Source: Plasmopara viticola (Eukaryota > Oomycota > Peronosporomycetes > Peronosporales > Peronosporaceae). Taken from it: a DNA stretch of 64,000 nt. The notes beneath the pieces were generated by a model, which saw nothing but the letters and a program-made list of their open reading frames with translations, did no database searches and had not been told where the DNA came from. The DNA is taken from assembly GCA_001695595.3 (NCBI GenBank), contig MBPM02000013.1, positions 992,001 to 1,056,000 of the forward strand, read 5' to 3'. Shown one piece after another: positions 12,798 through 25,230 of this stretch; the first letter of the stretch is position 1, and the number at the start of each line of letters is the position of its first letter. The position numbers and the translations under genes are program-made.

Positions 12798-12992
12798 ATG
12801 AGACTGCGGCTCATAGTGACCATATTCGCTGTCATCACACATACACTCTTCCCGAACCCAACGCGCTTTTCACTTACACGGCACCCACTATTACGAACAA
12901 AAGCGGCATCCGAGAGAGAGGGTATTAACGGGTATGTCTGCTTTTTGGTACAAAAATTCTTCTCTATTTTTGCATCACTTGGTGCATCGTGA
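12798..12992 (+). CDS. small candidate secreted protein, RXLR-like (degenerate)
   Basis: A 64-codon ORF. Residues 1-18 form a signal-peptide-like start: Met-Arg-Leu-Arg followed by a hydrophobic core (LIVTIFAV). Residues 28-33 read RHPLLR and 38-42 SEREG, resembling the R-x-L-R and acidic EER motifs of translocated oomycete effectors in the expected order, though the spacing RxxLLR is not canonical. After residue 46 the sequence turns hydrophobic and the protein is much shorter than most effectors, so this may be a decayed gene. It has no close neighbour. Role, if any, would be secretion into the host. Alternative: a chance ORF with a hydrophobic start. Confidence 0.35.
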   Translation: MRLRLIVTIFAVITHTLFPNPTRFSLTRHPLLRTKAASEREGINGYVCFLVQKFFSIFASLGAS

Positions 12993-15900
12993 TCTTAATA
13001 ATAAGCACATCTCCTGATAGTAAAGTCAATACCACAGCTATATCAACCAGGGCCGACATTAGGATTTCGTAGGCTTGCGACAATGTGGTCTGACTTCCTT
13101 GTACATTTCAGGTGAATTCGACAATCAGGTAAGCGTCCTAGCTTATCATTTTCGTCATACTTTCGCGCGAATTGCCTTGGTTCTTGGTAATGGCGGTTGT
13201 TAATGCTTGCGGTGCGCAGTGTCGATAGCCTTTGAGCTACTAAGCAAGCTTGGTAGTCCGCTTTGAAAATGTTTGCAAAGCCAATAGCCTGCCTATGCTG
13301 CGTGTCCATGGAAACTGGATACTCAATGCCAAATATGCTTGTGAACCTGAGATTGCCTCGTAAGCAACCACAGCTAGTTCGTTAGACTTAGACCTGTAGC
13401 CTGCTAGCAAGTATAAAACTTTGGCTTATTGAGCACAAGTATTCGATCGGAAAGCAAAGCATGTGTGGTGCGTGACAAGTACACTGGTGCTCACGGACAC
13501 GGTGTGTGCGATGCATGAATATACAAGTACGTGGCTCAAGTGAAGTCGATTTTCAGACTACTAAGGCGGCGGTACAAGACACCAGCTCTCGAACACTACT
13601 TGTCTTCATTGGGAGAACCACTTACTCTCATCACCGTCGGACTACGATGTTGGCGGGACGACACGAGTTGGCTCTGTAAGCGGTCAAGTTGTTGTCCAGC
13701 AACATGCCGTATTTAGGCTTTTACGTCGCTCTGCAGTAAGTGCTCAGATCGTGTCTTAAGACGATTATTACTATCAGACCCCGACGATGCACTATGTACG
13801 GACTACGAAGCAGTCGTTGACCTAAGGTCTCTTTGGTAAAAGGATCTTTGCGGCTCATTCTGTTGCTGCGAGAGCTTTTAAGGAGGATCGCAAGTCATTA
13901 ATAGTGATTCGTGTTGATTGAAGAGCACGGTAAGAAGTTTTGAATTTGTGTGGACTCAGTTTTTTGGGGCCACACGAACCTAGTGTGTGACACGAATTAG
14001 ATCTATTATTTTGAGCGACACAAGTCAAGTGATGTTTCGAGCATCAATAGCTGTATTTCATGAATAATACTTTTCTTATGGGTAATTGGTATTGTATTGT
14101 ATTGTATTACGTTATCGCGTTGCCAAGTTATGCACGTGCTAAGCTCAGTCTGGCTAGTCCACGGCATAGAGTGGTGTCCGCATACGTCGGCTCTAATTCG
14201 GCGGGCAGTGCAGCCAGCACCGAGGTCGTGAGGGTCTTCCATTATTTTGTTTATTTCTGACTTGGTAAGAGCCCAGGTGGCGCCCTGGTGCTGGAGACCG
14301 TCGCGTCGAGGGTGAGACTCGTTAGAGACCTACAGATGCCATAGAGCACCTGCCCAAAGCACGCGAGCATTTAGCCCCCGCGCTTGGAAGGAGGGCGTCA
14401 CCCCAACCTTTTCCAAGCTATGGGTAATTGGTGACATTAAAAAAAAATCTTCATGGCTATACTTGCCCTCAGATTTATTTCCTACTAATTATTTATGTGA
14501 AAAAAACCTTATTTATTGATATTATAGGTATACCTGATACCGGTGCAATACACCGAATGGGTGCCGTACAGCACGGACGCATCAGCTAATTGTGGTATAC
14601 TGCACGCAAACTCGGCGGCTTGTAAAACGCTTCACACCCGGCGGCACGAGCACACAGTCTGTATGCTAATGAAAAACAGTGCGAGAAATTGCTGTGTCGA
14701 ATTGGAAGCATTTAAAAAAAAGCCGCTTAACGTATCCTGGCTCGGGTATAAATTTTAAGTGTCAGTAACCCTGTCTTAAGCTGGGCCACTACCATCATAA
14801 GGCTCACTTATAAGTTTGTGACATCTTTAGCTTGGTAACAGTATAAAGTCGGCCGAAGGAAGAGCGAATCCTAAGTTACCAGAATGTTAGGACCATTTTA
14901 CCATTAAGATTCATCGACGCTATTTCGATATTCACTATAGATACAACAATAGTCGAATATCATTGAAACCCATACGGTTTTGCGTCCCGTAATGGGTCTT
15001 CGTTAATTTAAAGTGAAAAACATCAATCGGTATAGACATGAATTACGTAGGACTGAGTCGGAGATCAAACATTGTCAAAGATTCACTGTTAATAAGCGCG
15101 TCATGCTCGCTTGTTGCGGTGAACAAATTGTGCGCGTATAATTAAAGTTTGTGAGCAGAAGTGTGTATGGGTATGACTAACATGTAGCCTTGGCAAGCTG
15201 AGGAGATCAGAGTGAGCATTAAGCTTGATTGGGACTGCTAACGAATGCGCATTCCCGGTCTGAACCCCACGTTCAACGTATTAGTTTTTGCATTTATGCT
15301 AATGGTGCTTGGAATTACTATACTCGAGGTAGATTTGCGAAATTTATGAGTAAAGAAAGCTATTAGTTCGTCCTTCAAGGCAAATTAAAAGCTGATTTTT
15401 TTTTTAGGACTGTTTCTTGCAAAAAATGTATTTTATTGCGTCCTGAGTGTCCCCCTGTCTCAAAAAGTTAGGTTATAATCACGACACTTTAGCATAGAGC
15501 AAGCAACGACCCTATCAAATAAATCGTGTCCTCTGGGGCTGGTATAGCTCAAGCGCCGCATGGCGCTGAAGCCGAAAGTGTTTTCTAATCTGTGCATTAT
15601 TGCACTCAGCTGTGAATTAGTTAGGTGCCAAAGAGCCGACCTTTTAAATACTCGAATGTGACGGGTCCAAAAGCATCCCGCGGGCGTGTTGATTTCGTGA
15701 TTTGCATGTAATGCTCTCCACCCCACGTCTACTTACTTGAAATGGTCTGAGATAATTTTAGCCCGGAGATGCAGTCGTCCCCGCCTCATCCGGATAGCGA
15801 CCCGTCTAATTTCAATTTGCGCTTGGCCGTATTCCTCTCAAACATTTTGCTTGCGTGCAATGGGGATATGCTTCTAGACCCTAGTATGTAATGATCTATG

Positions 15901-16257
15901 GAATACATTGACGGAAAGTGGCCTTTTGCAAAAAAAGAACGTGGCTTCCTTGTAAAAAAGTACTTTCCACGTCTTGGTGATTTTCCACGGATCAAATTTC
16001 GTTGTACATGTGGATCTGCCATGTCGTGGCTGCTAGCCACCTTTTAATCAAAAACTAGTCGGACGGTCCTTTTATGGGGCGCACTCTGCGCACCGTACAT
16101 GCTGTAAAACACCATCATCATCAAGAAATTACAGCTCCTTGTCCATATTCTCGCATATATTAATATCCTTTTTAGTGGGTAAAGCGCTTGTACCTGTCGC
16201 TTTTTATTTATATTCTGGTAGAAGTTACTGCAATCTCCAAAGTTTTCTTTTGCATGA
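12993..16257. other. non-genic stretch
   Basis: Nothing firm is seen. Frames such as 13043-13309 (minus, 88 codons) and 15460-15726 (minus, 88 codons) have no motif. A TATTG pentamer repeat of about four units lies at 14090-14108. A GC-richer patch at 14270-14410 (with GGTGGCGCCCTGG) stands out but I cannot identify it. Confidence 0.45.
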
Positions 16258-17058
16258 ATGTCACTTCAGGTTTGGAAACGTAAACCGAACAGCGCGCATT
16301 TGGGAGTGATGGTCGTCAAGGACGTAGCGGACGATGAACAGGATTTGACGGCGGCAAGCGGTGCCTCGCAGTCCAATACGGCACCTTTTAGTCGACGTAA
16401 GGAATTCACAATGGCAACAAGGTTGTCGACTCCGTTGACGTCAGAGGCATTTCTGCTGCGAGAGCTCGAGCTGGCACCTGTCACGATGTACCCGCAGCAA
16501 GTGTCACGCGCCATGGAGATTCGCTTGTGTCTTTCGCGGATCGAGTTTATTGATATTCACGAGGTCGTTACGCGCGAGGAAGGTACAAATTACTTTGTGC
16601 TTGATGTGTACCGCTATCGCCAGCAAAAGGGGCTGCCGTCGACGCGCTGTAGCCGTCGCAACTCACTGACAAGCTCGATCAAGTCCCTGGCGAATCGTGA
16701 GCTGAAGAACAGAAGACCAGACTACCACATTGAACAGCGATACTCAAGTTTTGCGAGATTGCGCTCAAACGTGGCGCATAGCGCACGCAAGCACCACCTT
16801 TTGTGCAAGTCGTGCGCTTACTGCGCTCGTCTATCAAATTTCTTGCACATGACGCCGTGGAAACCTAGTTTAAAGGTCAAGTTTACGACAACCACTGATG
16901 AACGCAAAAGTATACTGAGCGCATTTATAAATGATCTCGTTTACGTCACGCGCGAGGGCTACACGAGCTGTCCAAGGTCGTTGGGTGGCTACCACATCAT
17001 TCCAGCATTTGTTAAGCGCTTTCTAGCGAAACAAACAGGCGAGACTTTTTTTTCGTAA
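16258..17058 (+). CDS. divergent PX-domain protein with CxxC insert
   Basis: A 266-aa protein. A poorly conserved N-terminus (1-80) precedes a PX-like (phosphoinositide-binding) core: a strand ending YFVLDVY at 112-118, the diagnostic Arg-Tyr-Ser motif RYSSFARLR at 161-169 (Arg161 would contact the 3-phosphate), and a helix DERKSILSAFINDLV at 214-228. Between them sit three cysteines, Cys183, Cys186 and Cys189 (CKSCAYC), absent from ordinary PX domains and partly shared with the paralogue at 60554-61231. The typical Pro-x-x-Pro membrane loop is weak. Expected role: membrane targeting to PI3P-rich endosomes or another phosphoinositide. ATG at 16258 is the first in frame; the shared region would also be kept from the Met at residue 52. 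It stands alone between repeat-rich stretches. Confidence 0.7.
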   Translation: MSLQVWKRKPNSAHLGVMVVKDVADDEQDLTAASGASQSNTAPFSRRKEFTMATRLSTPLTSEAFLLRELELAPVTMYPQQVSRAMEIRLCLSRIEFIDIHEVVTREEGTNYFVLDVYRYRQQKGLPSTRCSRRNSLTSSIKSLANRELKNRRPDYHIEQRYSSFARLRSNVAHSARKHHLLCKSCAYCARLSNFLHMTPWKPSLKVKFTTTTDERKSILSAFINDLVYVTREGYTSCPRSLGGYHIIPAFVKRFLAKQTGETFFS

Positions 17059-19062
17059 TTACGGTAACTTAAAAGAATAGAAAGCTGAATATTTATACAG
17101 TGTAAAGAAAAGCGATTGTTGCTTAAAAAGCTTCTGCTTGCGCGTACTTCACCATACAAACAACTTTTCTTTGGTGCACATGATGGTCACGCTCGCTTTT
17201 TGGGCCATGAAAGTTTTCTTTTAGTGATTCGATATAACAAATTTCACTATTTAACTGTCTAATTATATGACCGATTTAATACTTCGCACTTTCAAAGTCC
17301 TGTTAGCTATTAACACCATGCGCGTTATCTAAGAATATACACATCTATTCTTATAAAACGTGCAGGATGTAATGATAGTTATGCTGATGCTTCCAAAGCA
17401 ACATATAGCATCATAATAGACTCCAATTTTTCGATTTCGCTTGACAGAAAAGTAGTATTCTTGACCAGGAGACTTCATAAATTTTACGTATTAAACTTGA
17501 GCATTTTTGATGTCAACAAGATATGTAAGCCACCTGAATGTACACTATAGGTAGCAAATCAAGTGGTGTCAGCTTTACACATTACACTTGTTTAATATTT
17601 TACCAAAGTGACCCGTCCATACCACTAGAGTACGACGATACCTTGACGCCACGACCTCTGCGTCAAGCATCCCAATCTACAAAATGATATGATTTAAAGT
17701 GCTTTTCAACTCTTTGTCTGTTGCATGAGCTTAAATTCAGTCGAGTAGCCCATCCACAAACAAATTCTAAATCACTCTCAAAAAAAGAATGCCTTACGGC
17801 ATTAAAGAGTCGGTTTTGGAAAGGGTGGGAATACGGGGATAGCAAAGTACCTCTTTGGTGCTTGATCTGCAGCCACTTCTGCTGTTTCTCGTCTTTCCGC
17901 TATCTTCATGTAGTAACTCGAGTGACATTGAAGGGAAATGCCGCCTTTACAGCAAAGAGCAACATTTGATGACGTCAATATATGGGATGAGTAGTTTTAA
18001 AACCTGGTGTTTCTCTGCCCAGCATCATCTTTAGATTTTGAGGCATATGTCGAATACAAAAGTTGTCTCTCTAAATATCAATATGACAATGCTCATTAAT
18101 ATAAGTCTGATTGAAGTTAAGTATCACTAATGGCAATCACTATCCAACTTGCTCATAATTTGTAGACGGACCTAACCTCAAATGTACTACTTAAGTATAG
18201 TGGGCGGGAATTTTCGTCAGTATCCTTTTGTACTAAATATGACGGTGTGCGGTCCGAGAGTCACTACATTCACACAGGGAGTTCCCGCAGGCTAAGAAAT
18301 CAATAATATAATTGTGTAACCTGAGCAGCTTGCATGATGTCGAAAAAAACACAATTAGTAATAGAAGAAAGGAATTTGACATTAACGGCAGACTTTTGTG
18401 AATCGGCTTTTAGTATGTGAACCACACAGAAATGAGCTCGCTTTGTAAAAATTTGTGGCTCACTTTTCCATGTTTGTTCAAACATTACGGCTGTTGCCAG
18501 ATAAATTTATATTTTAAGCGAGAGTAGTTCTTCAAACACAAAAAAATTTTATTATTGCAGATGTGGCCGTTGCGAAATTTACCATCGTATTTTCACCACT
18601 TGTGATAATCTACACAAAGCCACGCAATGGATGTAAGAGCTCACAAGATTCACAAACCAAATCAAATGGACGAAGTTTATCGCTTATCACCAAAACTCAA
18701 GTCACACTTCTGTTGAAAAGTTACTCAGAATGACTTCAATTGTATCACCACAAAACCTTGTCCGTCCAAACTTCGTATGATAGATATTGCAACGCCCACG
18801 CGGTTGCGCGCAATATATAGACAAGTTGATCATTTTATACAAGAGGACTATACTCAAAATGTCTCGCATTAACTGTTTGTCGTTTATGTGATGCTGATTT
18901 CTAGTCTTGTCGGCTTGAAGTGTGTCACCATTCTGGTGACGTGTTGTGGAGAACGTAAGTTCCGAAGCGAATATATTTATAAGATCCTTAGGACGCAATT
19001 CCTTGCTACCTTTGAGCTAATCATGCATCTAGACCCATCATAATGAATTTTATCCGGACACA
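17059..19062. other. AT-rich non-genic stretch
   Basis: No gene is supported. The stretch contains one isolated TGACGTCA palindrome at 17970-17977, identical to the sites found in the LTRs described below. Confidence 0.5.
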
Positions 19063-19175
19063 ATCATCTTACCATTCGAGCGCAATCATCTTGAGTCCTT
19101 CTGTCCATGCACCTACTGATGACGTCACTGTTGCGAGTCATGGATGTTGACAGGTGAACTATGACGTCCCACCAA
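19063..19175 (-). repeat. gypsy LTR-like repeat, left
   Basis: It shares the string TTGTCCATGC-type followed by ACCTAC, a TGACGTCA palindrome at 19120-19127, and GTTGCGAGTCATG with 21466-21575, and is also related to 46664-46765. True ends are uncertain because similarity fades on both sides. Confidence 0.6.
19120..19127. promoter_or_regulatory. TGACGTCA (CRE/bZIP-type) site in gypsy LTR
   Basis: A perfect 8-bp palindrome inside the left gypsy LTR-like repeat. The same octamer occurs in the related solo LTR at 46740-46747 and, independently, in a copia LTR at 55913-55920; the right gypsy LTR has TGATGTCA. In other eukaryotes this is the core site for CREB/ATF bZIP factors. Its use as a promoter element here is inference. 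Confidence 0.4.
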
Positions 19176-19286
19176 ATTTGATTTCGCGCTAACGGCTTCA
19201 AATGCGAAACATCCTGTATCTCTTTTTGCGGCTCACACGGGCTATCGTGCTCTGATTAAGTCTATTGATTGGCAAATCATTCGCGT

Positions 19287-19535
19287 CTACGTTGCACCTT
19301 GCGAAACATTATAACGTTTGTCCACAATGTACGTAATTCTACCAGTCTCGTAAACAATCATGACTTGGCACATAGGGCATAAATAACTCGATATTGAACG
19401 TCGGATGTAGTCGTGACAAGTTAATAGGCATTTTCGTTTCGCAACATTGTCGTTGATCGTCTTGATAATGCGAAGTGGGCCGACACGTAATGCATTCTCG
19501 AATCTCGCATCTTCTGCAGCGAGTTCGAATGGCAA
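19287..19535 (-). pseudogene. gypsy integrase C-terminal fragment
   Basis: An 82-codon frame whose RVGPLRIIKTINDN matches the conserved gypsy integrase C-terminal module (pattern VGPF..I..IN.NAY.L). The downstream part is degenerate, and the expected LP...I..VFNV continuation is scrambled. It lies in the right order after the integrase core. Confidence 0.6.
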
Positions 19536-19952
19536 GCCCTTGGCATCCAGGGGAACTAAATTTTCTTATGCAAACCCAGTCCCGCGTCGCTTCGTGTACT
19601 GCTTTGTCTTTCTCGAACGGTAAGAAAAGCTCTCGTGAGAGCTCAACTAAGTTCTTGCGCTTTTCCGTAAACCTCTTTAAAAAATGATCAATGGAAATTC
19701 TCGTGTTAAGCTTAAGAATTCGTTCTTAGTTATCGACCTTGATTTCCTTCCTGTGACGATTGCAGATAGCAATTAATTTGTCGAGGAACTGACAAATGCT
19801 GCATGCGCATACTTTATAGTACTTAAAAGGTTTGCCCAGTCATTGCTATGATGCGAAACCATACAGCCCAATGCGCCTTCCAGGACCAGATTTTGACGCT
19901 CTGCTTATCCGTCACTCTGAGCTCGATAAGCCTATATTTGATCCTTTTTTTT

Positions 19953-20282
19953 TCATCCGCGATCTCTGACAATACGATTTGAATTTTGAAATATTTGTAA
20001 ATAATGATGACTTAGACAATTCGTGGTGTCGTACGACTCCACAAAGAATGATCTGACGACTTTATCAGCATCAGCCTTGGTGTAAATCGAAACGTACTCC
20101 GTTCGCTTGGACACCTCGTCTACGACAGTCAAGTAAGCGTAGTATCCATTCTGAAATAGCAATCCCATACAATGTCCATTGTACCCCCAATATTCGTTGG
20201 GAATCAGGATCGGCATCGATTTTTTAATCTTTTTGAGACTGCTCGATTTCCTGACATGTTTCACATTACGAAACGTACTCAT
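19953..20282 (-). pseudogene. gypsy integrase core fragment
   Basis: A 109-codon frame containing IPNEYWG and GYYAYLTVVDEVSKRTEYV, the second-strand region of a gypsy integrase with the catalytic-type Asp of VVDEVSKR, then TKADADKV. Directly upstream, in another frame (about 20460-20270), the zinc-binding HHCC region can be read (AAHTGSQRTQ and CETCQEI), so at least one frameshift and several stops separate the two. It is not functional. Confidence 0.75.
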
Positions 20283-20644
20283 GAAAGCTGTTTTCTAAAG
20301 TAGACCAACAATACTATTGCCCAACTTTAAACTGTGTACGCTGACTCCCAGTGTGAGCAGCCACTGGTCCATCATATTGCTTACTGATAACACTCGTGCG
20401 CAACTTCTCATTGTTCGGTACGCACAACCGCTTGACGTTGTGAACCCTTTAACGATAAAGCAGCTTTTTCATTTTCCATTCCAAGATTTGGATCCATTGC
20501 ATTTAAATGAGTGCTGACGTGTCCAAATCGATAGTGTGGACTTGATTCGCAATGGGCTTCCAGCAAAGTTGACGCATACCGGCAAGGTAGTCCCCCCAAA
20601 AGTCCACGTCGTCGAGATGCTCATGACCCACCATTCCAAGCAGG

Positions 20645-20872
20645 TCACGCGATAGGAAAGGGACGTCTTGGTGAAAGATCAATGTCAAAACCATTGTCGC
20701 ATTCCTTCACGAATGGCGACAAATTTTGCAGATAGACACCATGATTTGCCGATCGGGAAAACGCATTCGCCAATACATTCTGCACACCTCTCACATGATA
20801 GAGCACAGAACCAAACAGAGCCAACAACGTACGATGTCTCGCTGACATCAAGACTTTGGGGTAATGTAGCAT
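20645..20872 (-). pseudogene. gypsy RNase H C-terminal fragment
   Basis: A 75-codon frame with VLYHVRGVQNVLANAFSRSA, matching the conserved gypsy RNase H end (pattern Y..G..N..ADALSR). The preceding His-Lys-Ser-Leu region (MLHYPKVL) is partly visible. Upstream RT sequence is missing. Confidence 0.7.
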
Positions 20873-21465
20873 CCATTGACATAAAAAATTACCGGTAAGG
20901 ACATCTTATAGTCGACCATGAAGCTAGTCCCAGTGTTTTTCCGGCGACAAGTAGCTTTAGTTCGTGCGGTGACCTAGTCATCTCGTGTCACATAAGTGGC
21001 TGCAAGTAAAATGCAATCGACTTCAAAATGTTGAGATAGCACTGCGTCGACCAGATGCGTTCGTGGACCGTCGTTGGGGCCCAGAACAGGGTATAATTAT
21101 ATGAGCTTGAAGTTGGCTTCGCAAACAAGCCGAATTAAAACTACCCGATTTTCTCAGCAAGTGTCTAACGGTCAAGGAGCACAAACTCACTACTTGCTAT
21201 CAGCCCATGAGCGACTCTAGCTGTTTCCAGACTTTATTCATCAACGGAGAGTCTACTACAAGACCTCTAACGCCGTCATTTCCAACGATCAGAGTGAGGG
21301 GCCAGCCGAAAGCCACAGTACGAAAGCAGATGAACGAGCTGATGCGATTTCAACAAGTGCTACCAATGGTGGTGAAGTTGATAAATTACGAAGTGGATAC
21401 ATTCTTAAGGTCCTTAGCTCGCAACTACTGACCACCTCGAAACGAATCATAGAACTAAGCCAACC

Positions 21466-21575
21466 TGAATAATTTACCATCCGGGCGCATTCAATTTGAG
21501 TCCGCTTGTCCATGCGCCTACCCATGATGTCATTGTTGCGAGCCATGCATTTTTATAGATAAATTATGACATGGC
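21466..21575 (-). repeat. gypsy LTR-like repeat, right
   Basis: It is related to 19063-19175 over about 110 bp (TTTACCATCCGGGCGCA, TTGAGTCCGCTTGTCCATGC, CATGATGTCATTGTTGCGAG). Divergence between the two is substantial, so the insertion is old. Confidence 0.6.
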
Positions 21576-24500
21576 GTATCAGCACATATCATGTTAATGT
21601 CTACTTACTTTTACTAAGAAGAAAAGGTGGAAAATCAGGGTACGTTGTCCCCATTTAGTGTCGACATCATCGTTTGGTCAATTTTTGTTGAGCCTGATTT
21701 TCTGGAAGACCGCCCTATTAAATGTTCTTGAAAGTTTTTAATATTGAGCATCTCTCAGTATCGGAAAAGAGTGTATTGATACTATTTCATTCATGGTTAT
21801 CCCGGCGTCATTATCGTGTATAGATGGATAAATAGTTGGCCAAAGTTTTCCAGCTCGACGCCTCCATTGACGCAAGCCGCGACTGAGCAGCCCGTTTCGT
21901 ACCATATTGCTGCCTATTGGACTATCGCGTATTTTGAATTTTGTTTTGTAGCACCAATGGTACAAAGTATTCGGTCAAAACCTCGATTTCTTCGCTTTTT
22001 GCGATGTGGTGAAGGCGAGCAACATGACATTTCTCCTGAGGTACCTGTGTTGCTTTTGAAGGTGGATGGTAGGTTGGTGGTTGGTAAATTGTTTCGCAAA
22101 TGCTACCAGTCCTAATTTTCCAATTAGTGACGAAAATTACTGCTTTTTCCAATATCCAATTTAGCCGAAAATTGGTGTGCGTAGACTCTAAATGCAGCGC
22201 TTTTGGTACTCAAGCAAGTTCCGTGAGTAGAAGCTGGTATAAGTAGAAAGGGTGCCTCACTTTGTAATGCAGGTTTTTTATTAAGTTAGAAATAGTGGAT
22301 TATTGATCAGATTGTGAAAGTTTTATGTTGTGTTCTCTGGCTTATGACCAAAGGAACAAATAACATCAGCTTGCTATTTGTCAAGTCGTGTCATCATTTC
22401 TTTTTGTTAATTGAACATTATCGATCACAAACATAAATAAACTTCAAAAATTTCCAAGCATTTGTTGAGGAAAACAATAGCCAGAACGGTGTTTGACTTT
22501 TCTAATTCACACAAGCAATCCAGCACATGCAAAATGGCAATTCGATGCGCAAAAATCTTCATGATTTAGCTTCGAAATTAGAAAATTGAGCTTTTACACT
22601 ACTAAGAATTCAACACTGCGCCAGCTTACTTCGAAATTGTAATAAAAACTTCTGAAGGCTCCGAACGCTGTGTTCTTCATGTGCTATTTATCTATGAGAT
22701 GTTACCGTTGTCGTTCGTCGATTCGATAAGCTTCTCCGGTTTATCCTTGACGTAAAAAGCAGGTGCCGGGCATCGTACAATACTGTTCTCGTTCGGATAT
22801 TTCTGTCATTAGAACAGGAAGGAGTTATATGTTTATGAGGCTCGTTTCGTAAAGTTAAGACCGGTGTATGAATCTAAAAGTGTTTGGTGTCAAAAAAGTA
22901 GACCACGCGTGGTCCTAACTTTACACTTCGCCAAGAGTGGTAAGAAAAGCCTGTCCAGCATTCTATCCACTTCGACTCGTACGAGCTGAGGACCAATATT
23001 TACGCGTGCTTGTCCATGTATGGTGATTGTTACGATCGAAGTTCTATTAGATTGGAGGAGTTGCATCATTTCATAAATTATATGTAGCGTCTCCAATGAC
23101 CCCATAAATTGGATGATGAAAAGATTACTTATACAAAATACGATTCAAACAATTAAAAATTTATGAACTCTTCAATTCATCATCTTAATATCAATTTTAG
23201 AAAATAGCGAAAATTGTGGGGAAACCTATAGTGACTGAAGACGGATGAAAGCTCTTTCATTTGAGAAATTGACAATACTAAATACGAAGTTTCGGTTAAT
23301 GGTGATTGGGACACACATACCGCCTTCTCGCAAATGCGAGTGTTTTAAGACTCGAATGTTTCAAGAACGCGGACTGTCCTTAAAAAGATCGTATTCTAGC
23401 GAAATTTGCGGTGCGTGGGGTATCCACGCCCTACCTGCTGTGTCCAAATGATTTTTTTGGGTGTATCTATTAATGTACATGTATAGAGATTTGAGGGATT
23501 GCCCGTATAGTTAAAAATTGGGTCTCATCTTGTTCGATTTCGTTAAAACTGTGGAGATGAAGCACCGCAAAGGAAATCCCTTTTCTTGCTCTGGTGGTTG
23601 CCATCAGAAGCTTGAAATATCTACAAATAGAGAAAAATGAACACGCTTTAGTTTGAAATTGATTGCTGTTTTCAATACTTTGTATGCTGCTTGCTTATTC
23701 ATCATCGAAATGGTTTGCAATAGCGAAAGTACGTCTAACCGTTCGATGAATTTGTAGACTAATGATGCAGCTCGTTGGGTAATGTCTGCTTAATGATGAC
23801 TACTGGCTAACATCTATTACTCAACTTTTCAGGCAGTTGTAGGGGATCCATACCATATGCCCACGAATGGAAGCAACACAACGACACCACTCATTCTAAT
23901 AAGAGCGAGAAACGTAGCTGATACATGTACGTGAACTTTCGAAGTTTTTTTGCAACACATACTTTTCTGAGTTTTTGAGCATTGCAACGGTCGAAGGAGG
24001 AAGTCGGAGTCCACACCTCAAGACTTTGCGCTTGGAAAATCTCTTGGGCTGCTCGTTTGGTTCTATCAGCTGTTAAGCTTGCATCATCTCATTTCATAAT
24101 TTTCTGAATTCTCACCAACTATTTCAATCGACAGCGCGTTTTCTCGAGGCGTTGCTTACTCCGACTTATTATCAAAGCTACATTTCTCCTGCTTTTACTG
24201 CTTGCATTTAATCGAAGTCATCGACTTGTTTCCGTTGTATTGCTAAGGCATTACTGGAATATACAAAACACCACACGATTTTACCAAATTTAGGGATAAG
24301 TTACAGCACACGTTCATCTTACAAAAGACATCTCTGGCTGCCTAGGTTCTTATAAAACTATTGACAAAGCCTTCGGAAGAGCCGACGGTACTCCAAAAAC
24401 CAGTCGGCGGTCGAAGTAGATAGCTGTGACCGACTTAGCTCCGGCGTACCTTCACTTTTCCATTGTTCAGTCAATGCTATTGACACGATGCGAATCTATT

Positions 24501-24842
24501 CTCCTAAGAAGCTAGAGATTATTTTTTGGTTTTTTTTTTAAGTACTTTATTGAACGCACTGCACTGAAACGGTCCCCCGAAATCTTATAGTGCATGTCCA
24601 CAGTACTCGCAAAGATACGCTTAGGCGTGCTTTAATAAAATCAAATTAACTCGAAGCTTTGCAAGCTCCGCCGGCGTTAATCTTGCCACCGACTACAATA
24701 AATGGTTTAAAAGTATAGTTGTATTATTGAGATGTCGTGAGAACAGTATGATTTATTACCACCTACGAACGCTTTCCACATAATCATCCCGAACAATGCT
24801 CTCTCCTCCAGTATTCCCGCAGCTGCTGGTATGGGGAACCTT
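21576..24842. other. AT-rich non-genic stretch
   Basis: No gene, RNA gene or repeat is supported here. The frames at 21816-22115 (plus, 99 codons) and 22890-23105 (minus) overlap frames on other strands and show no motif. Confidence 0.5.
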
Positions 24843-24983
24843 TGTTGAGAAGATGGCAAGAAGGGAACATATTTATCTAGACCAAGGAACGGCTACCATA
24901 TGTAATTACTAATTGTGACGTATTCGTAAACACTGAGACGTCATTCGCCTGTTCGACATGCATCCAGCGGTGTAATTTTAACA
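24843..24983 (-). repeat. copia 1 3' LTR
   Basis: 141 bp, bounded by TGTTGAGAAG and TTTTAACA on the plus strand. It is shared with 29061-29206, including a GAAGATGGCAA block that element 2's LTRs lack. By hand count about 16 substitutions plus roughly 5 nt of indel separate the pair. Confidence 0.9.
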
Positions 24984-25230
24984 CTACCACTCACCGCTAA
25001 TGCTGTGTGTCCTTTGTTGCTGACTTGGTCTTGGTGCCGGTTGCCTCTCGCAGAAACTTGAGCATCTTAGTTATAGGCGCCTTGGTTAGCATATCTGCAA
25101 GCTGACTCTTCGTGTCAATGTAGCCCATTTTGCATAATCCATGCTGAACGTTCTTCCGAATAAAAGTGATGTCTGATGTCCACGTGCTTTGTACGTGCGT
25201 GGTAGTCCGCGTTGTTTGCCAAAGCTAACA
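24984..25230 (-). pseudogene. copia 1 RNase H C-terminal part
   Basis: On the minus strand this reads NNADYHARTKHVD, then a degenerate QLADMLTKA-like end, the usual close of a copia polyprotein, followed by a purine-rich stretch next to the LTR. It is separated from the remainder of RNase H by the inverted block on its right. Confidence 0.8.

Larger units (their letters stand above)
19063..21575 (-). mobile_element. internally deleted Ty3/gypsy element
   Basis: Minus-strand remnants follow the gypsy pol order: RNase H C-terminus (20645-20872), integrase zinc-binding and core (about 20460-19953), and integrase C-terminal region (19535-19287). They are bracketed by two related LTR-like sequences at 19063-19175 and 21466-21575. 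No gag, protease or reverse transcriptase can be read between 20880 and 21460, and the 2.5-kb length is about half of a full element, so the 5' half has been lost. Frames are broken throughout. Outer LTR limits are not resolved. Confidence 0.75.
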
